Below are positions 53,014 through 59,147 of a stretch of DNA of 59,147 nt, one piece after another. Below the pieces are notes generated by a model. That model was not told the origin of the DNA. It did not search any database and was given only the letters and a program-made list of their open reading frames with translations. Each line of letters opens with the position of its first letter. The first letter of the stretch is position 1. Origin of the DNA: Helicobacteraceae bacterium (GTDB lineage Bacteria; Campylobacterota; Campylobacteria; Campylobacterales; Sulfurimonadaceae); the NCBI GenBank assembly GCA_015488775.1, contig WFNF01000035.1:1-59147 (forward strand), given 5' to 3'. The position numbers and the translations under genes were made by a program.

Positions 53014-53793
53014 TTAAAGTATCGCTTGTGCAAGACTTTGGTAAGCAACAGAACCAGATGATTTTACATCATACAAGATTGTTGGCTTTCCAAAACTTGG
53101 AGATTCTGCAAGTTTAATATTTCTAGGTATAACTATATACTCATCTTTATCATCTTTAAAAAGTTTGGAATTAAAATGTTGCTTCAAATCTGCAAAAACT
53201 TGCTTAGATAAATTGTTTTGAGAACTATACATAGTTGGTAAAAAACCTTTTATTTTTAACTTAGGGTTAATAGTCTTTCTAATAAGTCTAATTGTATTTA
53301 AAAGTTGAGCTAAGCCCTCTAAAGCAAAAAACTCACACTGTATGGGTATTATAACAGAGTTAGAAGCTGAAAGTGCATTCATAGTCATTGGTCCAAGTGC
53401 AGGTGGTGCATCAATGATAATATAATCGTAATCTTTCTCAACTTTAGATATAGCTTTTTTTAGGATATATTCACGTCCCTTAGCATTAGAATCATCATAA
53501 TACTCTTTTTCTACGCCAACTAAACCTATGTTTGATGGAACTAAACTTAATGTTGGCAACATCGTTTTTAAAATTACATCTTTTATCTTTTTAGTACCAA
53601 TAAGAACATGATATATATTAAACTCATAATCATTTCTATGATACCCTAAAGATGTTGTTGCGTTAGCTTGTGGATCAGCATCAATTAGTAGCACTTTTTT
53701 TTCTGCTACTGCTAAAGATGCTGCAAGGTTTACAGCAGTGGTTGTTTTTCCAACACCACCTTTTTGATTTGCAATTACTATTACTTCACTCAT
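53014..53793 (-). CDS. parA: Chromosome-partitioning ATPase ParA/Soj
   Basis: 259 residues. Deviant Walker [14 protein letters not shown], Walker A' [12 protein letters not shown] and switch [14 protein letters not shown] are intact. It forms ATP-dependent DNA-bound dimers that move ParB-parS complexes. It is distinct from the divergent ParA-like protein in the chemosensory cluster. Its ATG overlaps the birA stop (ATGA). Confidence 0.97.
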   Translation of the reverse strand: MSEVIVIANQKGGVGKTTTAVNLAASLAVAEKKVLLIDADPQANATTSLGYHRNDYEFNIYHVLIGTKKIKDVILKTMLPTLSLVPSNIGLVGVEKEYYDDSNAKGREYILKKAISKVEKDYDYIIIDAPPALGPMTMNALSASNSVIIPIQCEFFALEGLAQLLNTIRLIRKTINPKLKIKGFLPTMYSSQNNLSKQVFADLKQHFNSKLFKDDKDEYIVIPRNIKLAESPSFGKPTILYDVKSSGSVAYQSLAQAIL

Positions 53794-54443
53794 CGTAAAC
53801 TATAAATCCTTTTTCCGTCACTCATCAATGAACCATCATCTTGCAATATTGCTCTATTTAATGAAATTTTTTTATCTTTATAATATGTATTAAATTTTTT
53901 ACTAAGTTCAAATTCTATCTTAAATTTACTAAAAATTAACTTCCATGTGTGTTTTTTTAATAACTCGATTTTAAAATTTTCTAAAAGAGTTATTTGATCT
54001 AAATCTATATCCAAAACACCAAATGAATCTGGAGCACACTTTGTGTTTATTCCTATACCACAAACTAGGGTATCCTTATAAACATTGGTAATAGTCCCAC
54101 CAATTTTTTTATTATCAATATAAAAATCATTAGGCCATTTCATCCAAATAGAAGAACCCTCTTTAGCTATCAACTCTTTCAATATGTATGAAAAGTAGAT
54201 AGATGAAGATTCTAAAGGTAAATCTTCACTAAGATCTTTCATCTTAAAAGTAAAAGAGAAATATAAATTACCCTCACAAGATTCCCAAGTATTACTTCTT
54301 GAACCCTGACCTTTAGTTTGTGATAATGCTACCACAAGAGATGGAACCTCCATCTCAGACTTTTTTAATTTTTCTAAGATGTATTTTTGAGTTGATTCTA
54401 AGGACTCAAAGCAATATGTCTGAAACTTCAATTCTCTTACCAT
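53790..54443 (-). CDS. birA: Biotin-[acetyl-CoA-carboxylase] ligase
   Basis: 217 residues, the single-domain class without the DNA-binding repressor domain. [23 protein letters not shown] (GRGRxxR loop variant), NLYFSF and MKWPNDFYI match the catalytic core. It attaches biotin to BCCP. The gene overlaps fmt by 38 bases. The ATG at 54443 has no good ribosome site, and a TTG four codons in (FQTYCFESL) is an alternative start. Confidence 0.9.
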   Translation of the reverse strand: MVRELKFQTYCFESLESTQKYILEKLKKSEMEVPSLVVALSQTKGQGSRSNTWESCEGNLYFSFTFKMKDLSEDLPLESSSIYFSYILKELIAKEGSSIWMKWPNDFYIDNKKIGGTITNVYKDTLVCGIGINTKCAPDSFGVLDIDLDQITLLENFKIELLKKHTWKLIFSKFKIEFELSKKFNTYYKDKKISLNRAILQDDGSLMSDGKRIYSLR

Positions 54444-55308
54444 TAATATAATCTATAGCTCTCATCTCTTTTTTAGATGGTGGCTGAAGTTTTGTAATTT
54501 TCAATGAACCCTTTTTACAACCAACAATTATAAATTCTTTTTCAATTTTTAAAATTTCACCCGCATTGTTTAGCGAATTTTCTTCATACAAAAACATCTG
54601 TTTTATTTTCATTTTAGACTCAAGATATATTCCTGGCCAAGGTGTATATGCACGGTATCTATTATAAATATCTTTTGCATCATCAAAATTAATTAAACCA
54701 TTTTCTTTTTTGATTTTTTTACAAAGAGATGAAAGTGTATCATCTTGTTTTCTAGGTGTAAATGTTTTAAAATTATTCAATATATCAATAGTTAAATCAC
54801 AAGCAACACTAGTTAAATCATTAAAAAGTTCACCAACTATTGTATCTTTCTCTATCTCTATTTCAGAAATCTTCAAAATATCACCAGTGTCTAAGCCCTC
54901 TTCCATCAGCATAGCAGTAACACCTGTTTTTTTATCGTCATTAAGTAAAGATTGTTGTATTGGACTTGCTCCTCTGTACTGAGGTAAACTTGAAGCGTGC
55001 AAGTTTATACAAGGAGCGTGTACCAATATATCAAGTGGCAAAATCTGACCATAGGCTGCAACTACTATATAATCACACTCTATATTTAGAACACTAGAAC
55101 TTTCATCTCTTAGTCTACGTGGTTGAATAACTTTTATAGAGTTTTCAAGTGCAACCTCTTTTACAATAGGTGCTCTTAAAACTTTTTTACGACCAACAGG
55201 TTTATCCTCTTGAGTAAAAACGGCTACAACTTCCATATTATCTTGTTTAATAATAGTTTTTAAAATTTCAGAAGCATAATCTGGAGTTCCCATAAAAATA
55301 ATTTTCAT
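54406..55308 (-). CDS. fmt: Methionyl-tRNA formyltransferase
   Basis: 300 residues. The N-terminal formyltransferase domain has IIFMGTPDYASEIL, INLHASSLPQYRGASPIQ with the catalytic Asn/His/Asp region, and MEEGLDTGDIL. The C-terminal OB-like domain contains YRAYTPWPGIYL and [18 protein letters not shown]. It formylates initiator Met-tRNA. AAGGAAATAG precedes the ATG, directly after proB. Confidence 0.96.
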   Translation of the reverse strand: MKIIFMGTPDYASEILKTIIKQDNMEVVAVFTQEDKPVGRKKVLRAPIVKEVALENSIKVIQPRRLRDESSSVLNIECDYIVVAAYGQILPLDILVHAPCINLHASSLPQYRGASPIQQSLLNDDKKTGVTAMLMEEGLDTGDILKISEIEIEKDTIVGELFNDLTSVACDLTIDILNNFKTFTPRKQDDTLSSLCKKIKKENGLINFDDAKDIYNRYRAYTPWPGIYLESKMKIKQMFLYEENSLNNAGEILKIEKEFIIVGCKKGSLKITKLQPPSKKEMRAIDYINGKRIEVSDILL

Positions 55309-56070
55309 CTATTTCCTTGTAAAAAGAGTTCCACCTAAGTGTTTATTATCAATTAAAAAGCTAGATATATCACTTAAATCAAAGCCACTAGCTAGAAACA
55401 TATCAATATTTTTTTCTAAAACTATATCTGCTGCTTTTAGTTTTGTCACTATTCCACCAGTTGCAAAAGCGTTGTTTGGAGTCACCTCTTGATTTAATTC
55501 AGCCTCACTTATTTCATTTACAATTTTAAGTTTTAATGCATCACCGTATTCACTTGGGTTTTTATCATAATATGCATCAATGTCAGAAAGTATAACCAAT
55601 AAATCAGCGTTAATGTGAGTTGCTACAAAAGCAGACAATTGATCATTATCACCTAGTTCTAACTCCTTAGTAGCTGTAGCATCATTTTCATTTACTATAG
55701 GAATAACACCATGTGCTAAAAGAGTTTCAATAGTGCTTTTTACACGGGATTCTTGATCAGAGTAAACAAAGTTTGATGAAGTAACCAATACTTGTGCTAC
55801 TAGTATATCATGTCTTTCAAATCTATTTTTATATTTACGCATTAAAAGTGGTTGACCAATAGATGCTAATGCTTGTTTGTTTGACAAAATAGATTTATCA
55901 AGTTTCAACTTTGTATAACCAGCACTAACCGCGCCAGAACTAACAAGTAAAACTTCATAGTTATTTTTTAATTTTGCTATAAACTCAACTAAAGCATAAA
56001 GTCTATCTTCTGAAATTCTATTTTGTTCACTTAAAACAGCACTACCTACTTTTATTACTATACGTTTCAT
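55309..56070 (-). CDS. proB: Glutamate 5-kinase, short form without PUA domain
   Basis: 253 residues, comprising only the amino-acid-kinase domain (E. coli ProB has 367 with a C-terminal PUA domain). RIVIKVGSAVLS, VSSGAVSAGY, IVNENDATAT, GDNDQLSAFVA and GTGGIVTKLKAA-like (FATGGIVTKLKAAD) motifs are present. It makes glutamyl-5-phosphate for proline synthesis. Its start overlaps the obg stop (ATGA). Confidence 0.94.
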   Translation of the reverse strand: MKRIVIKVGSAVLSEQNRISEDRLYALVEFIAKLKNNYEVLLVSSGAVSAGYTKLKLDKSILSNKQALASIGQPLLMRKYKNRFERHDILVAQVLVTSSNFVYSDQESRVKSTIETLLAHGVIPIVNENDATATKELELGDNDQLSAFVATHINADLLVILSDIDAYYDKNPSEYGDALKLKIVNEISEAELNQEVTPNNAFATGGIVTKLKAADIVLEKNIDMFLASGFDLSDISSFLIDNKHLGGTLFTRK

Positions 56071-57170
56071 TTAAGCCTTGCTAACTTTACTAATTCATAA
56101 AGACCAAACTTACAAGCTTCAATATTTGTTCTCATTACAGAAGATATTGGTGCAATGAAAAATGGTTTAGTATTGTCATACACAAGAGTATCATCTTTTA
56201 CACTTTGTTCATAAAAACCAAGCTCTGTACTAAACCCATAATCACTTTTACTACTTTGTTCAACTCCAACAACTTCAAAAAATTCTTTTACTTTTTTAGT
56301 AACTTCCTCTGCAGGCAAAGCATCAAGCCTAGTAAGTGCAATAGCAAAATTGTTACCCTCTAGTTTTGATGAGAAAGTTAAAAGTTCTTCTCTTAAAGTA
56401 TTATACTGCTCAGCCATATCTCTATAGTTAGCTAAATCAATCATAAAAAGAAGTGTTTTGGTTCTTTCAATATGTCTTAAAAACTTAAGCCCTAATCCTT
56501 TACCATCACTAGCTCCACCAATAATCCCAGGTATATCAGCCATAACAAAAGCGTCATAATCACCAATATTTACTTCACCTAACTTAGGTGTCAGAGTTGT
56601 AAACTCATAATTAGAAACTTCAGGCCTTGCGTTTGAAACGGTAGATATTAAAGTTGATTTTCCAACATTTGGAAAACCAACAAGTCCAACATCTGCTATA
56701 AGCTTAAGGTCTAACTTAAGATTGCGCTCTAACGCTTCTTGACCTGGTTGTGCATAACGTGGTTGTTGATTTGTAGATGACTTAAAGTGAAAGTTTCCTA
56801 AACCACCTTTACCACCTGTGAGATATTTAAACCTTTGACCATTTTCAGTCATGTCACATATAAATTCACCAGTATCAGCGTCACTAATTTCAGTACCAGG
56901 TGGAACTATAACTTCCAAAATTTTCCCTGATTTACCAGTCATACGTGAACCAAGTCCAGGTTTTCCACCATCAGCTTTTAAATTTTTATTACCCTTAAAG
57001 TGTGAAAGAGTATGTGTGTTATTATCACAAACTATCCAAACATCGCCACCACGACCACCATCGCCACCGTTTGGTCCACCTTGTGTTACAAACTTCTCAC
57101 GTCTAAAAGAAACACAACCTGCTCCACCCTTACCACTTGCAACACTAATTTTTACATTATCACTAAACAT
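56067..57170 (-). CDS. obg: Obg/CgtA ribosome-assembly GTPase
   Basis: 367 residues. The N-terminal glycine-rich Obg fold (1-158) has FVTQGGPNGGDGGRGGDV. The G domain has G1 GFPNVGKST, G3 DIPGIIGG and a G4 motif reading TRLD where NKxD is usual. It acts in 50S assembly and stress control. A hairpin at 57182-57202 overlaps its AAAAGG ribosome site, so initiation could be modulated. It is followed by proB in an overlapping pair. Confidence 0.95.
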   Translation of the reverse strand: MFSDNVKISVASGKGGAGCVSFRREKFVTQGGPNGGDGGRGGDVWIVCDNNTHTLSHFKGNKNLKADGGKPGLGSRMTGKSGKILEVIVPPGTEISDADTGEFICDMTENGQRFKYLTGGKGGLGNFHFKSSTNQQPRYAQPGQEALERNLKLDLKLIADVGLVGFPNVGKSTLISTVSNARPEVSNYEFTTLTPKLGEVNIGDYDAFVMADIPGIIGGASDGKGLGLKFLRHIERTKTLLFMIDLANYRDMAEQYNTLREELLTFSSKLEGNNFAIALTRLDALPAEEVTKKVKEFFEVVGVEQSSKSDYGFSTELGFYEQSVKDDTLVYDNTKPFFIAPISSVMRTNIEACKFGLYELVKLARLK

Positions 57171-57181
57171 CTGTCAAATCC

Positions 57182-57379
57182 TTTTAAGACTTTCTCTTAA
57201 AATATAGGAGTAAAACTCCATTGTTCTTTATAATTAAAGTTTTAATAAAGAGACTAAGTATCTTCAATTTTTATATAATTTGTATTAGATTTTTATTTGA
57301 AGATAAACCACCAAACAAAATTTTTAATAAAATCTTGATTTGTGGTTTATAAGTTTTAAGAGCCAAAAGACTCTTAAAA
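57182..57379 (-). other. hairpin-rich gap between rpmA and obg
   Basis: The 210-base gap (57171-57380) contains several stems on the transcribed minus strand: TTTTAAGAG/CTCTTAAAA (57354-57379) right after rpmA, ATAAACCAC/GTGGTTTAT (57303-57350), TATCTTCAA/TTGAAGATA (57259-57305, mutually exclusive with the previous one by overlap), GGAGT/ACTCC (57207-57219) and TTTTAAGA/TCTTAAAA (57182-57202) touching the obg ribosome site. None has a classic T-run, so partial termination or processing between rpmA and obg is the most that can be inferred. Confidence 0.6.
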
Positions 57380-57380
57380 A

Positions 57381-57638
57381 TTAAGAAGCTGCAATTATGC
57401 TAACTTGTTTACGCTTTTTATCTTTACGCTCAAATTGAACTATACCATCAACAAGTGCAAATAAAGTATGATCTTTACCCATACCGATATTATTACCTGG
57501 GTGGATTTTTGTTCCACGTTGACGAATAATAATATTACCAGCTACAACTTTTTCACCACCGTACTTTTTAACACCAAGTCTACGACCTGCTGAATCACGA
57601 TTATTCTGTGTACTACCCTGACCTTTCTTATGTGCCAT
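57381..57638 (-). CDS. rpmA: Ribosomal protein L27
   Basis: 85 residues. [16 protein letters not shown] (mature N-terminus reaching the peptidyl-transferase centre), [18 protein letters not shown] and [18 protein letters not shown] identify it. There is no N-terminal cleavage extension of the Firmicutes type. AAGGAG precedes the ATG, 10 bases after rplU. Confidence 0.98.
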   Translation of the reverse strand: MAHKKGQGSTQNNRDSAGRRLGVKKYGGEKVVAGNIIIRQRGTKIHPGNNIGMGKDHTLFALVDGIVQFERKDKKRKQVSIIAAS

Positions 57639-57648
57639 ACTAAGCTCC

Positions 57649-57957
57649 TTACGCTGTTATTTTCGTGATTCTAACACGAGTGAAGTCTCTTCTGAAACCT
57701 CTTTTAACTTTACTATCTTTACGACGACGTTTTTTGAAAATTATAACTTTCTTATCACGACCTTCGTTGATAACCTCAGCAGTTACAACAGCGCCTTCTA
57801 CGAAAGGTGCTCCAGTTTTTAGTTCACCGTTATTTACAGCTAAAACTTCTTTTATCTCAACAGTAGCTTTAGATTCAAGGCTCATTTTATCAAGCTTAAG
57901 GATATCACCCTCTTGAACTTTATACTGCTTACCACCATTTTTAATGATTGCGTACAT
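57649..57957 (-). CDS. rplU: Ribosomal protein L21
   Basis: 102 residues: [18 protein letters not shown] at the start and [20 protein letters not shown] near the end are the standard conserved blocks. It is the first gene of the rplU-rpmA unit, preceded by a structured leader of about 240 bases and a consensus promoter. AAGGAAATAT lies just before the ATG. Confidence 0.98.
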   Translation of the reverse strand: MYAIIKNGGKQYKVQEGDILKLDKMSLESKATVEIKEVLAVNNGELKTGAPFVEGAVVTAEVINEGRDKKVIIFKKRRRKDSKVKRGFRRDFTRVRITKITA

Positions 57958-57979
57958 ATATTTCCTTCTAATTTAAGGT

Positions 57980-58187
57980 CTCTAAAGACTCAGAGTATTA
58001 CCATCAAAGTTTTATGTGCATATGAATACATACAAAGATGTAAACATTTTTAACATTAAAAACGATCATTATAAGTATAGGCACTTATAAAGTAAGGAGT
58101 AAGAACATCTTCTTTGATCAAATAACTAAAATATTAACTGATCAAAATAGATGTTAAACTCTATGGTAATACTCTGAATCTTTAGAG
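57980..58187 (-). promoter_or_regulatory. structured rplU leader closed by 25-nt inverted repeats
   Basis: The arms 57980-58004 and 58163-58187 are reverse complements over 25 bases with one mismatch. Inside are TTATAAGT/ACTTATAA (58069-58090, 8 bp) and a 17-base stem with two mismatches (58104-58120 with 58139-58155), plus AGTTT/AAACT (58008-58012 with 58156-58160) next to the closing stem. The whole reads as a multi-branched RNA on the minus strand, between the promoter and the rplU ribosome site. It could be an L21-type autoregulatory leader, or a stable RNA such as 6S with read-through. Confidence 0.65.
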
Positions 58188-58207
58188 CACACTTTTTTGA
58201 ATGTGAA

Positions 58208-58236
58208 ATTATAGCTAAAGAGATTATTATTGTCAA
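58208..58236 (-). promoter_or_regulatory. consensus sigma70 promoter of rplU-rpmA
   Basis: On the minus strand TTGACA (58236-58231) and TATAAT (58213-58208) are both perfect and separated by exactly 17 bases. The predicted start is near 58201, leaving a 5' leader of about 244 nt before rplU. This is the only fully consensus promoter I found in the window. Confidence 0.85.
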
Positions 58237-58267
58237 TACACTGATACTAAATTATTTAGGATTTGAG

Positions 58268-59147
58268 TTAAATATCAACATGATAGTCTTTTATTTCATC
58301 TCGTGCTTGTAGTATTTCTTCTTCTTTTATATACTTAACTTCAAATACTTTTTCATATCTTTTGTAAGTACCAATATTTGTATCCCTTTCAGAAATCAAC
58401 TCTGTATCAAAGTTATCAATAAAATATTTATAAAAAATATAAAGTCTATTATTTCTTTTAGCACTTATATTTGGGCTTACGCAAATAAAATAGTTCTTAG
58501 ATTGAATATTAGTAGATATTTTTTCTAAAAAATGTGTATCTAATTTAAAAAATTCTGCATCGAGGATATTTGAAAATAAATGTAACACTATATTTTTTCT
58601 ATCAGTCTTTATATCACTTTGCTCTATACAATCTAAATCTTTATTTATAGCATTTATATTATAATTATTTTGCTTTAGTATATCTAAGTGAAGAATACCT
58701 CTAGAAAGTGCTAGTTTTGAAGGTTCTATTAATGTTATATTTTTTATATCTATATTTAAATTATTTTCTTTTATATACTCTATAAAAAGTGAAGTAGCAA
58801 GTGCTTGACCACATCCCCAATCTATAATATCTATTGACGAATTTTTTAGTTTTTCACTAATTACTTTAAATGATTCATACAGTTTTAATTTATGCATAGT
58901 GCTATATGAGAATATATATTGATACAATAATTCTTCATCATCTATAATATATCTTCCCCTATCTAGCTTATTATATAATTTTTGCTTATTATCAATATTT
59001 TGTATATATTCAACAGATATTTTTTTAATATCGCTGAAGTTTGGATTAGGTAAAGAGTATAATTTTTTTGAATAATCACTATTTTCGATTGATAATGCAT
59101 TTGTATTGCAAACCTGTTCTTCATCATGAGTTAGATATGAAAATACT
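58268..59147 (-). CDS. SAM-dependent methyltransferase-like protein, 5' end outside window
   Basis: The frame is open from the right edge to a stop at 58268, so the gene is cut; at least 292 residues are visible. An internal TTG at 58927 is not a convincing start because the frame continues upstream without a stop. The core has IIDWGCGQALATSLFIEYI (motif I) and ITLIEPSKLALSRGILHL (motif II acidic residue), typical of class I methyltransferases, and the preceding QYIFSYSTMHKLKLYESF helix. The upstream visible part is rich in Asp, Asn, Lys and Tyr. The substrate is unknown. Confidence 0.65.
   Translation of the reverse strand, partial: VFSYLTHDEEQVCNTNALSIENSDYSKKLYSLPNPNFSDIKKISVEYIQNIDNKQKLYNKLDRGRYIIDDEELLYQYIFSYSTMHKLKLYESFKVISEKLKNSSIDIIDWGCGQALATSLFIEYIKENNLNIDIKNITLIEPSKLALSRGILHLDILKQNNYNINAINKDLDCIEQSDIKTDRKNIVLHLFSNILDAEFFKLDTHFLEKISTNIQSKNYFICVSPNISAKRNNRLYIFYKYFIDNFDTELISERDTNIGTYKRYEKVFEVKYIKEEEILQARDEIKDYHVDI

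Noticed and set aside
56851-57207. 118-codon Pro-rich frame on the plus strand
   Set aside because: It is opposite the glycine-rich Obg fold, which reads as proline on the other strand.
57980-58187. miniature transposable element as the main explanation of the inverted repeats
   Set aside because: No target-site duplication is visible at the ends, and the element sits exactly between a consensus promoter and the rplU ribosome site, which fits a leader RNA better. It is kept as an alternative in the finding.

Overview
The window is AT-rich, tightly packed, and reads as a chromosome segment of a free-living Campylobacterota (Epsilonproteobacteria), most like Sulfurimonas or a close relative. 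This rests on protein sequence character and on gene order. From memory, the run rplU-rpmA-obg-proB-fmt-birA-parA-parB-atpF'FHAGDC-exbB-exbD-tolA-tolB-pal-cpoB-slyD-(Fis)-fabD-mtnN-ttcA-like matches Campylobacter jejuni Cj0094 to about Cj0118. The run rodA / rluD-flpA-trmB-ftsE-ftsX-envC-like matches Cj1282 to Cj1275. No database search was possible, so the genus is an inference.

Layout. 1-3661: accessory left edge with the end of a PAPS-reductase-like gene, two small palindromes, purH, and a HipA/HipB toxin-antitoxin pair with a probable operator. 3662-11334: a DEAD-box helicase, then a CzcCBA-type metal efflux operon with a CzcI-like small periplasmic protein and a LolA-like exported protein, closed by a clear intrinsic terminator. 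11488-20823: tRNA-Met, rodA, then a divergent envelope/division operon (rluD, FlpA-like lipoprotein, trmB, ftsE, ftsX, degenerate-LytM EnvC-like factor), a DMT exporter and an AlkC-type glycosylase.

20816-36575 is the most unusual part: a 16-gene, one-strand chemosensory operon (17 with a small downstream ORF). In transcription order it encodes a stand-alone Aer-type PAS protein, a soluble chemoreceptor with two signalling tips, a triple-CheW protein, CheB, a HEAT-repeat protein, CheR, CheY, a short CheZ-like protein, a second CheY, CheA, two CheW proteins each split by an inserted zinc-binding CZB domain, a STAS protein, a ParA-like ATPase, a histidine kinase with a dead N-terminal receiver, and a large response regulator. 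No membrane receptor is encoded in it. My reading is a cytoplasmic, possibly double-layered array sensing redox state and/or zinc or oxidants, positioned by its own ParA-like ATPase. This function is inference.

36903-57957 is mostly housekeeping: rpsO, a TerB-like protein, rhodanese, TtcA-like enzyme, mtnN, fabD, a Fis-type regulator, slyD, the Tol-Pal genes, F1 and b subunits of ATP synthase, parAB, birA, fmt, proB, obg, rpmA and rplU. The rplU leader (about 57958-58201) is notable: a perfect consensus sigma70 promoter followed by a 208-nt element closed by 25-nt inverted repeats. The window ends inside a methyltransferase-like gene that continues past the right edge.
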